64,000 bases of DNA, taken from contig AP024629.1 of the NCBI GenBank assembly GCA_019670725.1, forward strand, positions 2,418,001-2,482,000. Reading direction: 5' to 3'. Shown here piece after piece: positions 20,133-29,307 of this stretch. A program made the translations under genes and the position numbers. The stretch's first letter is position 1. Each line of letters starts with the position of its first letter. The stretch comes from Alphaproteobacteria bacterium SO-S41. GTDB lineage: Bacteria > Pseudomonadota > Alphaproteobacteria > Micropepsales > Micropepsaceae. The notes beneath the pieces were generated by a model that had not been told where the DNA came from, ran no database searches, and was given only the letters and a program-made list of their open reading frames with translations.

Positions 20133-21896
20133 CTAGATAGGCAGAACTTTCGGCCTGCGCCAGCGGTACCAAGATACGACCATGATGCGCGTGAGCAAGA
20201 CCGCAGTGAACTGCGACACCACGATGCCGATGCCGAGGGTCACGGCGAAGCCGCGCACCGGGCCGGCGCCCAGCTGGAACAGGATCAAACAGGCCAGAAG
20301 CTGGGTGACGTTGGCGTCAATAATCGCGGACATCGAGCCCGAAAAGCCGCTGGTCAGCGAACTGACCGGTGCCTTGCCGTTCGCCCGCTCCTCGCGAATA
20401 CGCTCGTAGAACAGCACGTTCGCGTCGACGGTCATGCCGATCGAGAGGATGAGGCCCGCGATACCCGGCAGGGTCATCGTGGCGCCCAGCAGCGTCATGA
20501 TCGCGATGGTGATGATGAGGTTGAGCGTCAGGCCGACGACGGCGAACGAGCCGAAGAGGCCGTAACAGGCGACCAGCAGCACGACCACGAAGACGATGCC
20601 GGCGACCGCGGCGGTCGAGCCCGCCTGGATCGAGTCGGCACCGAGTTCGGCGCCGACGGTGCGCGCCTCTTCCGGCGTAAGCTTGGCCGGCAGCGCGCCG
20701 GCACGCATCAGGATCGCAAGGTCGTTGGCGCTTTCGAAGGTGAAATTGCCGCTGATCTGGCCCGAGCCGGTGATGATCGGTTCGTTGATGACGGGCGCGC
20801 TGATCACCTTGTCGTCGAGGACGATGGCGAAGCGGCGGCCGACATTCGCCTGGGTTGCATCGCCGAACCGGCGGGCGCCCTGGGCGTCGAACTGGAACGA
20901 CACGACGGGAATGCCGCGCTGCGAGTCGACGGATTGCTGGGCATTCACCAGCGACTCGCCGGTCACGATGACGCGCTTCTCGATGACGATCGGCACGCGC
21001 TGGACGTCGCGGCCGGTGGCGAGGACCGCGATCTGGTCGCGGATCGGCTTCGCCTTCGAACCGTCGGGATCGCCCGCCGCGACGACGCCGATCAGGCGGC
21101 CGATCTGGTCGATCATCGGCTTGACGCGGTCGACCGGGGCGTTGGGATCGCGCGGGATGGCGCGCTCCTCGTAGAGCAGCTCCGACCCTGCGGGAACGCG
21201 GCCGGCGATGGCGGCGTCGAGATCGGCGGACTCGTCCACCATGCGGAAGGTCAGCTTGGCGGTCTGGCCGATCAGGTCGAGCAGGCGCTTGGGGTCACCA
21301 AAGCCGGGCACCTGCACAAGGATGCGATCGCCGCCCTGCTGCTGGATGGTCGGCTCTTTCGTGCCGAGTTCGTCGATGCGGCGGCGGACGATCTCGATCG
21401 ACTGCGCCAGTGTCTGGGTGCGGTAATAGACCTGTGCGCCTTCGGTCATCTTGAAGGTGAAGACGCCCTCGGGGGTCTGCGTCAGGTCGTAATTCTTGGC
21501 GCCGCCGCCGAGCAGGCTCGCTTCCACCGAAACGATCATCGGCTGGAGCTTGGCGGCGGCCGCGGCGATCTTGTCGGCGTCGCGGATCTTCACCTGGACG
21601 GTGTCGATGCCCTGCAGCGTCAGGCCGGTATAGCCGATATCCGCGTCGCGCAGCGTCTGGCGGATTTCGTCGCGCGTGCCTTCAAGCTTTTCCTTGAAGA
21701 CCAGATCCATGTCCGCGCTGAGCAGCAGGTAGACGCCGCCCTGGAGATCGAGGCCGAGGCTCAGCGTCTGTTTCGGGAACCAGCCCGGTAGAGAATTACG
21801 CACATTCTCGGGCAGCACGTTGGGCAACGCGATGACGAACGCAACGACACAGGCGATGATGCTCGACCAGATCGTCCAGCGCGAAAAAGAAAGCAT
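20133..21896 (-). CDS. secD: Protein translocase subunit SecD
   Basis: 587 residues. SecD uses the proton motive force to pull exported proteins out of SecYEG. The N-terminal span (LSFSRWTIWSSIIACVVAFVIALPN) leads to LSLGLDLQGGVYLLL, the typical SecD start. The P1 domain ends in a head subdomain (VSFQFDAQGARRFGD, FAIVLDDKVISAPVINEPI). The C-terminal five-span half has the DANVLFYERIREE motif. No SecF is fused, and none follows. The gene is 12 bp downstream of yajC. Confidence 0.97.
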   Translation of the reverse strand: MLSFSRWTIWSSIIACVVAFVIALPNVLPENVRNSLPGWFPKQTLSLGLDLQGGVYLLLSADMDLVFKEKLEGTRDEIRQTLRDADIGYTGLTLQGIDTVQVKIRDADKIAAAAAKLQPMIVSVEASLLGGGAKNYDLTQTPEGVFTFKMTEGAQVYYRTQTLAQSIEIVRRRIDELGTKEPTIQQQGGDRILVQVPGFGDPKRLLDLIGQTAKLTFRMVDESADLDAAIAGRVPAGSELLYEERAIPRDPNAPVDRVKPMIDQIGRLIGVVAAGDPDGSKAKPIRDQIAVLATGRDVQRVPIVIEKRVIVTGESLVNAQQSVDSQRGIPVVSFQFDAQGARRFGDATQANVGRRFAIVLDDKVISAPVINEPIITGSGQISGNFTFESANDLAILMRAGALPAKLTPEEARTVGAELGADSIQAGSTAAVAGIVFVVVLLVACYGLFGSFAVVGLTLNLIITIAIMTLLGATMTLPGIAGLILSIGMTVDANVLFYERIREERANGKAPVSSLTSGFSGSMSAIIDANVTQLLACLILFQLGAGPVRGFAVTLGIGIVVSQFTAVLLTRIMVVSWYRWRRPKVLPI

Positions 21897-21908
21897 GACG
21901 CGGTCGTC

Positions 21909-22265
21909 CTATTCCGACTTGGCTTCGGACTTCGCTTCGCGCAGGGGTTCGGTCTTCGCCTTCACGTCGGAGATCGAGCTGCGCACGACGCGAACATCGA
22001 CGCCCTTGGCGAGTTCGATGGTCACTTCGTCGTCGGTGTCGTTCACCGACTTGATCTTGCCGATCAGGCCACCGCCGGTGACGACGACATCGCCCTTGCG
22101 GACCGCCATGATCATCGCGCGATGCGCCTTCACGCGCTGCTGCTGGGGACGGATCAGCAGGAAGTACATGATGACGAAAATCAGGATGAAGGGGATGATC
22201 TGGATAAAGATTTCCATACCCCCGGGCGCGCCCGCACCTTGGGCATACGCCGGCGTAACAAACAT
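21909..22265 (-). CDS. yajC: Preprotein translocase subunit YajC
   Basis: 118 residues, single span. YajC joins SecDF at the holotranslocon. MFVTPAYAQG starts the protein, the span is IFIQIIPFILIFVIMYFLLIRPQQQR, and the cytoplasmic part has the usual GDVVVTGGGLIGKI. I chose the ATG at 22265, with GGAG 6 nt upstream; a TTG four codons before it is possible. It ends in a Lys/Ser/Glu-rich tail. It heads the yajC-secD unit and diverges from the DUF815 ATPase gene. Confidence 0.95.
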   Translation of the reverse strand: MFVTPAYAQGAGAPGGMEIFIQIIPFILIFVIMYFLLIRPQQQRVKAHRAMIMAVRKGDVVVTGGGLIGKIKSVNDTDDEVTIELAKGVDVRVVRSSISDVKAKTEPLREAKSEAKSE

Positions 22266-22399
22266 GAAGAGCTCCAATACAGGGCGCGCGGGAAGCCCGG
22301 CGCAAATCGGCGCGGACTATAGCCATCGGCCCGGCTTTTTCAAACGCCGATAGGGGGTTATAGCGACGCTCTGATTCAGGCGGAAAACCCGGAATTTCC

Positions 22400-23254
22400 A
22401 TGGAAAACGATATTCAGCGACTGCTCGGCCGGATCGCCGATGCGCTCGAAAGGCTCGCCCCGGCCGCCGTGACGGCGCCGGACTGGAGCGCGGCGGACGC
22501 CTTTGTCTGGGAGGCCGGGTCGCTGGGCGTGACGCCGGTGCCGACGGTCGCGGCGGTGCCCATCGACCTGCTGCGCGGGATCGACCGGGTGCGCGACCTG
22601 CTGGTCGACAACACCAAGCGCTTCGCCGCGGGCCTGCCGGCCAACAACACGCTGCTGTGGGGCGCACGCGGCATGGGCAAGAGCTCGCTGATCAAGGCGG
22701 CGCATGCCGAGATCAACGCGGAAGGTCCGGGGCGGCTGATCCTGATCGAGATCCACCGGGAGGATATCGAGACGCTGCCTGCCCTCCTCCGCCATCTGCG
22801 CGCCTCGACCGAGCTGCGCTTCATCGTGTTCTGCGACGACCTGTCGTTCGAGGGCGAGGACCAGTCCTACAAGTCGCTGAAGGCGGTGCTCGACGGCGGG
22901 ATCGAGGGGCGGCCGGCGAATGTGATTTTCTACGCGACCTCGAACCGCCGCCATCTCCTGCCGCGCGACATGATGGAGAACGAGCGCTCGACGGCGATCA
23001 ATCCGGGCGAGGCGGTCGAGGAGAAGGTCTCGCTGTCGGACCGCTTCGGGCTGTGGCTCGGCTTCCACAAATGCAGCCAGGATGAGTATCTCGCGATGTG
23101 CGACGGCTATGCCGCGCATTTCAGGATCGCGACCGGCGAGGCGCTGACGGCGGCGGCGATCGAGTGGACGGCGACCCGCGGCGCCCGCTCAGGCCGCGTC
23201 GCCTGGCAGTTCATCCAGGATTATGCGGGGAGCTTGGGGAAGCGGTTGGGGTAG
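22400..23254 (+). CDS. DUF815-family P-loop ATPase
   Basis: 284 residues. The Walker A motif is WGARGMGKSS (about residues 87-96) and Walker B is RFIVFCDDLSFE (about 138-149), followed by an arginine-bearing NVIFYATSNRRHLLPRDM sensor stretch. This is the AAA-like DUF815 family (YcaJ/helicase-loader-like fold), widely found next to yajC in alphaproteobacteria. No substrate or partner is known with confidence. There is no membrane span. It is alone on the plus strand between two minus-strand operons. Confidence 0.9.
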   Translation: MENDIQRLLGRIADALERLAPAAVTAPDWSAADAFVWEAGSLGVTPVPTVAAVPIDLLRGIDRVRDLLVDNTKRFAAGLPANNTLLWGARGMGKSSLIKAAHAEINAEGPGRLILIEIHREDIETLPALLRHLRASTELRFIVFCDDLSFEGEDQSYKSLKAVLDGGIEGRPANVIFYATSNRRHLLPRDMMENERSTAINPGEAVEEKVSLSDRFGLWLGFHKCSQDEYLAMCDGYAAHFRIATGEALTAAAIEWTATRGARSGRVAWQFIQDYAGSLGKRLG

Positions 23255-23266
23255 CTCCCCAACTTC

Positions 23267-23343
23267 CTCATGGCCGGGCTTGACCCGGCCATCCACCTAT
23301 CCCTCGCCAACATGGATGGCCGCCTCAAGGGCGGCCATGAGGA
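23267..23343. repeat. Dispersed palindromic repeat, family D, second copy
   Basis: CCTCATGGCCGGGCTTGACC-CGGCCATCC, then GGATGGCCGCC-TCAAGGGCGGCCATGAGG. The arms are those of 18683-18763 in swapped order. It lies between the convergent DUF815 and NlpD-like genes. Confidence 0.75.
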
Positions 23344-23353
23344 GATTGGGTGT

Positions 23354-24475
23354 TCAGCTCGCCTTAGCGACCAGGTGCTTGCGGGGATCGACGGACTCCG
23401 TGCCCTTGCGGACTTCGAAGTGGAGCTGGGGCGATTTCACGTTGCCGGTCTTGCCGGAGAGCGCGATCACGTCGCCGCGCGAGACCTTGTCGCCGCGCTT
23501 CACCTTCAGGGAATCGTTGTGGGCATAGGCGGTGACATAGCCGCCGGAATGTTCGATCAGGACGAGGTTGCCGTAGCCGCGCAGTTCGTTGCCGGCATAG
23601 CGGATCGTGCCGGCCGCGGCGGCGCGGACGGGCGTGCCGACGGGCACGGCGATGTTGATGCCTTCATTGTAGAGGCCGTCGCCGCTGGCGCCGAAATTCG
23701 AGATGACCTTGCCCGAGACCGGCCAGTCGAAGCGCGGGCCTTCGGCGGCCGCCTGCTTTGACGGCTTCGCGGCGGGCTCTGCTACCGCGGAGCGGCCGCC
23801 ATCCATATCGGGCTTGGTGCGCGGGACGGCGACGTCGCCGGCCTTCACATAGTCGCCCTCGCTGGGCGCGGCGGCGGTTTCGCGGGCGGGGATCTTGAGC
23901 TCCTGGCCCTTCTTGAGCGCATAAGGCGGGCGGAGGCTGTTGAGGGCGATGATGTCAACTTCGCGGACGCCGTAATTGTCGGCGATGTCGCTCAGCTCTT
24001 CGCCCTTGGCGACGGTGTGCGTGACGGTGCGCGGCGCCGGGCGGGCCTCCACGGCGTGCTCGCCGGGGCGCATCGTGGTGAGGGTGCGTTGCTCTTCATC
24101 GTCGCGGCTGGCGCGGCGTTCCTCGCGCGGGGCCGGCTCTTCGCGCGGCGCAGGCTCGTCATAGGAGCGGTCCGCGGAGGGCGGCGGGAGTTCGGCGGAT
24201 TCGACGTTGTTGGTGCCGTAGCTGCGGTCGTAGTCGCTTTCGGCGCTGGCGACACGGGTCTCGCGGACGGGCGTGGCGCGGCGGGTGTCTTCGCGAGCAA
24301 CGCGCGCGACGGGGGCCTCCTCGTCGCCGGCATAGGCGCCTTCCCACATGTGGGGCGCCGGCGGCGGGCCGTTCGGATCCCCGTCAAAGGGATTCATCGC
24401 GCTCATGGACGAGGTGCAGGCGACCGCGAACTGGGTAGCCGCGGCGATAAAGGCGAGACGAAAAAGGGTGCGCAT
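23354..24475 (-). CDS. LysM / degenerate M23 (LytM) lipoprotein, NlpD-like
   Basis: 373 residues. A signal peptide ends in the lipobox AVAC (lipid Cys20). A long charged, Pro-rich spacer follows, then a LysM domain (about 150-197, THTVAKGEELSDIADNYGV) and an M23 domain from about 245. The first zinc motif of active M23 enzymes (H-x3-D) is replaced by NEGIN, while AYAHN and QLHFEVR remain, so it should be catalytically inactive. That fits NlpD/EnvC-type activators of cell-wall amidases. It belongs to the pcm/surE/serS cluster as in most relatives, ending 30 bp short of pcm. Confidence 0.9.
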   Translation of the reverse strand: MRTLFRLAFIAAATQFAVACTSSMSAMNPFDGDPNGPPPAPHMWEGAYAGDEEAPVARVAREDTRRATPVRETRVASAESDYDRSYGTNNVESAELPPPSADRSYDEPAPREEPAPREERRASRDDEEQRTLTTMRPGEHAVEARPAPRTVTHTVAKGEELSDIADNYGVREVDIIALNSLRPPYALKKGQELKIPARETAAAPSEGDYVKAGDVAVPRTKPDMDGGRSAVAEPAAKPSKQAAAEGPRFDWPVSGKVISNFGASGDGLYNEGINIAVPVGTPVRAAAAGTIRYAGNELRGYGNLVLIEHSGGYVTAYAHNDSLKVKRGDKVSRGDVIALSGKTGNVKSPQLHFEVRKGTESVDPRKHLVAKAS

Positions 24476-24504
24476 GGGGGTGCCTTTGCTCTCGAAGCCG
24501 TTCC

Positions 24505-25152
24505 TCAGCCGTCGCGGGCCACCCCCTGCAGCATAGGCACAAATGCGACGAAACCGAGGTTCTCGACCTCTTTGCCGGCATCCTGCTTGGTTACCCTTAA
24601 CAAAACCTGAGTCGCTCCCGCCGGACCGACCGGACAGACCAGAATTCCGCCGATTTTGAGCTGGTCGATCAGCCGATCCGGGAGTTCCGGGGCGGCCGCG
24701 GTGACGATGATGCGGTCGAACGGCGCCTGTTCGGGCCAGCCGAGATAGCCGTCGCCATGGGCCGTGACGATGTTGGAGAGGCCCAATTTCTTGAAGCGCA
24801 GCTCGGCCTCGCGCATCAGGTCGCGGTGGCGCTCCATCGTGTAGACGCGGAGCGAGAGCTTGGCGAGGACAGCGGCCTGATAGCCGGAGCCGGTGCCGAT
24901 CTCGAGGACCTTCATGCGCTCGCCCAGCTTCAGCGCATGGGTCATCAGGCCGACGATAAAGGGTTGGCTGATGGTCTGGCCGAGCCCGATGGGGAGCGGC
25001 TTGTTCTCGTAGGCCTGCGACCGCTGGGCCTCCGAGACAAAGGCGGCGCGGGGGACGCGCTCAAGGGCGTCGAGCACCCGGGCATCCGTCACCCCCTGCC
25101 CGCGCAGCTCCATGATGAGCTTGATGAGATCGGGCGACGGGGCATCGGTCAT
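24505..25152 (-). CDS. pcm: Protein-L-isoaspartate O-methyltransferase
   Basis: 215 residues. Pcm methylates isoaspartyl residues in aged proteins with AdoMet so that they can return to Asp. The AdoMet site is VLEIGTGSGYQAAVLAKL, and the family motifs PLPIGLGQTISQP and FDRIIVTAAAPELPD are intact. It starts 4 bp after the surE stop, so they are co-transcribed, as is common in proteobacteria. Confidence 0.96.
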   Translation of the reverse strand: MTDAPSPDLIKLIMELRGQGVTDARVLDALERVPRAAFVSEAQRSQAYENKPLPIGLGQTISQPFIVGLMTHALKLGERMKVLEIGTGSGYQAAVLAKLSLRVYTMERHRDLMREAELRFKKLGLSNIVTAHGDGYLGWPEQAPFDRIIVTAAAPELPDRLIDQLKIGGILVCPVGPAGATQVLLRVTKQDAGKEVENLGFVAFVPMLQGVARDG

Positions 25153-25156
25153 GGGG

Positions 25157-26056
25157 TCAGCCGATTTCGACGTCCCGCGGCGTCGGCTTCGCCTTGCGCG
25201 GCTTCTTCGGCGGCTTGCCGATCACCTTCTCCAGCGCCGGGATGGTCGCGGCCTCCGTGAGGTTCAGGTGCAGCGGGGTCACCGAGACGAAGCCGTCATA
25301 GATCGCGCGGAGGTCCGTGCCGGCCGGCGGGTTGGAGAGGATGCGCTGGAAGCCGAACCAGAAGTAAGGATTGCCGCGCGCGTCGATGCGCTGGTCGACC
25401 TTGAGGTTCGCCTGATCGCGCTTGCCCTGCGACGTCACGCGGACGCCCTCGACCTTGTCGGCGAGGCGATCGGGGAAGTTGATGTTGATCAGCACGTCCT
25501 TCGGCCAGCCCGCCGCGAGCAGCTTGCGGATGACGATGGGGCCGTGATGTTCGGCGCAGCTCCATTTCACCTGGACATGCTCGTCGTAAACGAAGGCCTG
25601 GCTGAGCGCGATCGACGGGACACCGAGAACGGTGCCCTCCATGGCGGCGGCGATGGTGCCCGAATAGGTCACGTCGTCGGCGATGTTGGAGCCGCGATTG
25701 ACGCCGGAGAGAACGAGATCCGGCGGCTCGTCCTTCATGAGATGGAGCATGCCCATCATCACGCAGTCGGTCGGCGTGCCGTCGACGGCGAAGCGCTTCT
25801 TCGAAATCGCGCGGACGCGCAGCGGCCGGCTGAGGGTCAGCGAGTGCGAGGCGCCGGATTGCTCCGTCTCAGGCGCGATCACCCAGACATCGTCGGAGAG
25901 CGCCTTGGCGATCTTCTCGGCGGCCTTGAGGCCGGGCGCGTGAATGCCGTCGTCGTTGGAAACGAGGATGCGCAGCGGGCGCCAGCCGTCCTTGTCGTGG
26001 ACGGCGGTGGGTTTGGTTTTCTTCGTCTTGGCGGGTTTGGCCGACTTCGTTGCCAT
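25157..26056 (-). CDS. surE: 5'/3'-nucleotidase SurE
   Basis: 299 residues. SurE removes phosphate from nucleoside monophosphates. The metal site is ILVSNDDGIHAPG (Asp35, Asp36), and the LVLSGVNRGSNIADDVTYSGTIAAAMEG block is typical. It has an extra Lys/Thr-rich N-terminus of about 26 residues (MATKSAKPAKTKKT) and a C-terminal basic tail (GKPPKKPRKAKPTPRD); both are unusual and could bind nucleic acid, but this is a guess. A family A repeat separates it from serS. Confidence 0.95.
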   Translation of the reverse strand: MATKSAKPAKTKKTKPTAVHDKDGWRPLRILVSNDDGIHAPGLKAAEKIAKALSDDVWVIAPETEQSGASHSLTLSRPLRVRAISKKRFAVDGTPTDCVMMGMLHLMKDEPPDLVLSGVNRGSNIADDVTYSGTIAAAMEGTVLGVPSIALSQAFVYDEHVQVKWSCAEHHGPIVIRKLLAAGWPKDVLININFPDRLADKVEGVRVTSQGKRDQANLKVDQRIDARGNPYFWFGFQRILSNPPAGTDLRAIYDGFVSVTPLHLNLTEAATIPALEKVIGKPPKKPRKAKPTPRDVEIG

Positions 26057-26076
26057 CTTCAGAAACCGGCTTTCTC

Positions 26077-26146
26077 GTCATGCCCGCGAAGGCGGGCATC
26101 CACCTTCAGCGCGCCTGTGTGGATGCCCGCCTTCGCGGGCATGACA
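26077..26146. repeat. Dispersed palindromic repeat, family A, complete pair
   Basis: A perfect 27-bp inverted repeat (GTCATGCCCGCGAAGGCGGG-CATCCAC against its complement) with a centre of about 16 nt. It lies between surE and serS. A transcript through it would form a long, stable hairpin that could separate expression of the two genes. Confidence 0.85.
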
Positions 26147-26173
26147 GTTTGGGAGTGTTGAGGGGACTTTGGA

Positions 26174-27448
26174 TCACCCACCGATGACCTCGATCCCGCC
26201 CATATAGGGCTTCAGCACGTCGGGCACGGCGATGGTGCCGCCTTCCTGCTGGTAGGTTTCCATGACGGCGATCAGCGTGCGGCCGACCGCGAGGCCGGAG
26301 CCGTTGAGGGTGTGGAGGAAGCGCGTGCCCTTCTCGCCGGCGGGACGGTAACGCGCGTCCATGCGGCGGGCCTGGAAGTCGCCGCAGTTGGAGCAGGACG
26401 AGATCTCGCGATAGCGGCCCTGGCCAGGCAGCCAGACATTGATGTCGTAGGTCTTGCGCGCCGAGAAGCCCATGTCGCCGGCGCAGAGCAGGACCGTCTG
26501 GAAGGCGAGGCCCAGGCGCTGAAGGATCGTCTCGGCGCACTCGGTCATGCGCTCGTGCTCCGCGTCGGACTGGTCCGGCGTGGTGATGGAGACGAGCTCG
26601 ACCTTGTTGAACTGGTGCATGCGGATCATGCCGCGCGTGTCGCGACCGGCAGAGCCGGCTTCCGAGCGGAAGCTGGGCGTATGCGCCGTGAAGCGCAGCG
26701 GCAGTTCGGTGTCGGCGAGGATGGACTCGCGCACGAGATTGGTGAGGGAGACTTCAGCGGTGGGGATGAGCCACATGCCGGTTGTCGTCTTGAAGAGGTC
26801 TTCCTCGAACTTCGGCAGCTGGCCGGTGCCGAAGGCCGCATCGTCGCGCACCATCAGCGGCGGGCTGACTTCGGTGTAGCCGAACTCGCCGGTGTGGGTG
26901 TCGAGCATGAAATTGGCGAGGGCACGTTCAAGGCGCGTGAGCTGGCTCTTCAGGAAGACGAAGCGGGCGCCGGACATTTTTGTCGCGGACTCGAAGTCCA
27001 TCATGCCCAGGGCTTCGCCGAGCTCGAAATGCTCCTTGGCGTTGTTCAGGCGGCGGGGCTCACCGACCTTGCGCTGCTCGACATTGTCGTCCTCGTCCTT
27101 GCCGGGCGGGACGTCGAGCGCGGGAATGTTGGGGATCTTCGCGAGTTCGTCGAAGAGCTGCTTCTGGAGGGCGCGTTCCTCCTCCTCGGCGGCGGGCATC
27201 GTTTCCTTCAGCGTCGCGACTTCGGCCATGAGGGCGCTGGCGGTCGCCTCGTCCTTCTTCGCCTTGGCCTGGCCGATGAGCTTGGATGCCTCGTTGCGGC
27301 GTTGCTGCATCTCCTGAAGGCGCGTGGTCACGGCGCGGGCGGCGGCGTCGAGCGACAGGATCGACTGCGCCAGGGGCTGAAGATTGCGCAGGGCGAGCCC
27401 GGCGTCGAACGCGTCAGGCGCTTCGCGGATCAGTTTGATGTCGTGCAT
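26174..27448 (-). CDS. serS: Serine-tRNA ligase
   Basis: 424 residues. SerRS charges tRNA-Ser and tRNA-Sec. The N-terminal coiled-coil arm (about 30-105, including [13 protein letters not shown]) holds the tRNA long arm. Class II motifs are visible: the motif 2 region has [25 protein letters not shown], and motif 3 has [17 protein letters not shown]. The length is normal. It starts the segment leading into surE and pcm. Confidence 0.98.
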   Translation of the reverse strand: MHDIKLIREAPDAFDAGLALRNLQPLAQSILSLDAAARAVTTRLQEMQQRRNEASKLIGQAKAKKDEATASALMAEVATLKETMPAAEEEERALQKQLFDELAKIPNIPALDVPPGKDEDDNVEQRKVGEPRRLNNAKEHFELGEALGMMDFESATKMSGARFVFLKSQLTRLERALANFMLDTHTGEFGYTEVSPPLMVRDDAAFGTGQLPKFEEDLFKTTTGMWLIPTAEVSLTNLVRESILADTELPLRFTAHTPSFRSEAGSAGRDTRGMIRMHQFNKVELVSITTPDQSDAEHERMTECAETILQRLGLAFQTVLLCAGDMGFSARKTYDINVWLPGQGRYREISSCSNCGDFQARRMDARYRPAGEKGTRFLHTLNGSGLAVGRTLIAVMETYQQEGGTIAVPDVLKPYMGGIEVIGG

Positions 27449-27550
27449 GGCCGGTCTTCACAAAGGCTGAGAAATCCGGCGAGTCGCCCCCTGCCCGCCG
27501 GCGGCTGACCTATAGGGGGCGCGGTTTGCGCGGTCCAGCCAACACCTCAG

Positions 27551-27714
27551 GTCATCCTCGGACGGCCTTAAGGCCGATCCGAGGACCCATGCCGTGAAGC
27601 CGGAAAACCGCAAAAGTGGTTGAATTGGTGCTCTGAACCACCGGCGCAGATTTAATCAGCACGGCATGGGTCCTCGGGTTCCGACGCCTTCGGCGGCGGC
27701 CCCGAGGATGACGG
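27551..27714. repeat. Composite nested palindrome, family E (about 164 bp)
   Basis: The outer arms GTCATCCTCGG and CCGAGGATGAC are inverted, and inside them CCCATGCCGTG and CACGGCATGGG are inverted too. The centre holds GTGGTT and AACCAC arms. The whole is a three-level palindrome between tatC and serS, where no gene is present. Its size and ends resemble a non-autonomous mobile element or REP doublet. No second copy is seen in the window. Confidence 0.7.
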
Positions 27715-27747
27715 GTTATGGGAGGGGATGACGATTGTAGGAGAGAG

Positions 27748-28557
27748 TTAGGGCGCCGCGTCTTTGGTCGCGTCGGCCGCAAGGCGCGCCTTTTCCATGG
27801 CCTTCACGAGCCAGATGGAAATTTCGTAGAGCAGCAGGACGGGCACGGCCAAGGCGAACTGGCTGAGCATGTCGGGCGGAGTCAGCACGCCGGCGACGAC
27901 GAAGACGCCGACAATGGCGTAGCGGCGTCCCGCGGAGAGCGCCTTTGCGGTGACGATGCCGACGCGGGCGAGCAGCGTCAGGGCGACCGGCAGCTGGAAG
28001 CAGAGGCCGAAGGCGAACATCAGCGACATGGTGAGGTCGAAATATTCGGAGACGCGCGCTTCGAGTTCGATGGGAATCTGCCCCGGTCCCGCCTGCGCCT
28101 GGAAGGTCAGCAGGAAGCGCAGCGCCATCGGCAGGATGACATAGAGCACCAGCGCGGCGCCGGTGATGAAGAGCACCGGGGTCGCGATCAGGTAGGGGAA
28201 GAACGCGCCGCGTTCGGTCTTGTAGAGGCCGGGGGCGACGAAGAGCCAGATCTGGGTCGCGAGCACGGGAAAGGCGAGGAAGACGGCGCCCCAGCCCGAG
28301 AGCTTCAGATAGGTGACGAAGGTTTCCTGCGGGCTCGTCGCGATCAGGCGCTGGTTCGGCTGGCCTTCCAGCGCGTGCAGCAGCGGCTGCGCCAGGACCG
28401 AATAGATCTGCTGGGCGAAGATGTAGCAGATGATGAAGCCGACGAATAAAGCGAGCACCGCCCAGATGAGGCGGTTGCGCAGTTCGATGAGGTGATCGAG
28501 CAGCGGGGCGCGGGAGGCCTCGATCTCGTCCTCGTCGCGCTTGCCGGCGGCGCTCAT
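27748..28557 (-). CDS. tatC: Sec-independent protein translocase TatC
   Basis: 269 residues, six spans. TatC receives twin-arginine signal peptides with TatB. APLLDHLIELRNRLIWAV at the start and the SPQETFVTYLKLSGWGAVFLAFPVLATQIWLFVAPGLY block are characteristic; the Glu of HLIELRNR is needed for signal binding in other species. It overlaps tatB by 4 bp. Confidence 0.97.
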   Translation of the reverse strand: MSAAGKRDEDEIEASRAPLLDHLIELRNRLIWAVLALFVGFIICYIFAQQIYSVLAQPLLHALEGQPNQRLIATSPQETFVTYLKLSGWGAVFLAFPVLATQIWLFVAPGLYKTERGAFFPYLIATPVLFITGAALVLYVILPMALRFLLTFQAQAGPGQIPIELEARVSEYFDLTMSLMFAFGLCFQLPVALTLLARVGIVTAKALSAGRRYAIVGVFVVAGVLTPPDMLSQFALAVPVLLLYEISIWLVKAMEKARLAADATKDAAP

Positions 28558-28958
28558 GGCGTCGTCTTCTCGGGCGTCGCAGCGGGCGGTGCCGGTTCGG
28601 CCGGCGCGGGCGGCAGGATGGAGTGCTCGATCGGTGGCGGCAGAGGCAGCGGCGCGGGCTTGGGCTCGTCCGACTGGACCATCAGGTGGTCAGGCGGCGG
28701 CGTGGTGGAGGTCGCGGGATCCCAACGCATCGGCGCGTTCATGTCGCGTTTCATCGCCGCGAGATCCTTGCGGAGGTCTTCGAGTTCGGCCTGGCGGATC
28801 ATCTCGTCGACGCCGGACTGGAAATGCGCGGCCATGCGGCGCGCCTTGCCGACCCATTGGCCGACCGTCTTCATCATGCGCGGCAGGTCCTTGGGGCCGA
28901 CGACGAGGATCGCCACGACCGCAATGACGAGAATTTCGCTCCAGGCGAGGTCGAACAT
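28554..28958 (-). CDS. tatB: Sec-independent protein translocase TatB
   Basis: 134 residues. The single N-terminal span and amphipathic helix are MFDLAWSEILVIAVVAILVVGPKDLPRMMKTVGQWVGKARRMA, with the TatB hinge Gly-Pro. The C-terminal half is Pro-rich and ends in Ala/Pro-rich repeats with charged Asp/Lys (typical of TatB). The tatC start overlaps its stop by 4 bp. Confidence 0.96.
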   Translation of the reverse strand: MFDLAWSEILVIAVVAILVVGPKDLPRMMKTVGQWVGKARRMAAHFQSGVDEMIRQAELEDLRKDLAAMKRDMNAPMRWDPATSTTPPPDHLMVQSDEPKPAPLPLPPPIEHSILPPAPAEPAPPAATPEKTTP

Positions 28959-28984
28959 CGTTTTACCCGCCGGCTATGCCGGGT

Positions 28985-29197
28985 TCAGACCTTCGACGCG
29001 TCGGTCTTGACGGGCTCGACGACGGGCGTTTCGGCCTGGCTCGTGACCTGGGGCTTCGGATCGTCGGCCATGCCCTGGCGGAAATTCTTCACGCCCTTGG
29101 CGACGTCGCCCATCAGTTCGGAAATCTTGCCGCGGCCGAACAGCACCATCACCAGGACGACGATGACGATGAGATGCCAGATGCTGAAACTGCCCAT
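28985..29197 (-). CDS. tatA: Sec-independent protein translocase TatA
   Basis: 70 residues. TatA assembles into the export pore. [29 protein letters not shown] is the span and hinge (FGRGK). An amphipathic helix and an acidic/Pro-rich C-terminus follow. AAGGAG lies upstream of the ATG. tatA, tatB and tatC form one unit. A truncated TatA-like micro-ORF lies 110 bp upstream. Confidence 0.96.
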   Translation of the reverse strand: MGSFSIWHLIVIVVLVMVLFGRGKISELMGDVAKGVKNFRQGMADDPKPQVTSQAETPVVEPVKTDASKV

Positions 29198-29307
29198 GGG
29201 CTAACTCCTTGGGGCGCGAAGCCGTGTGCGCCGGTCGGCCGTCATTTTAAGGGGTGCGGCGGGAGGCCGCAATCAAAGTTCAGAGCGCGGAGAACACGAA
29301 ACCGCGC

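Noticed and set aside
26077-26146. A CRISPR array or IS ends
   Set aside because: Repeats are paired hairpins without regular spacers, cas genes or a transposase.
27552-27782. A small minus-strand frame over the nested palindrome
   Set aside because: It consists of repeat DNA and has no start signal or homology.
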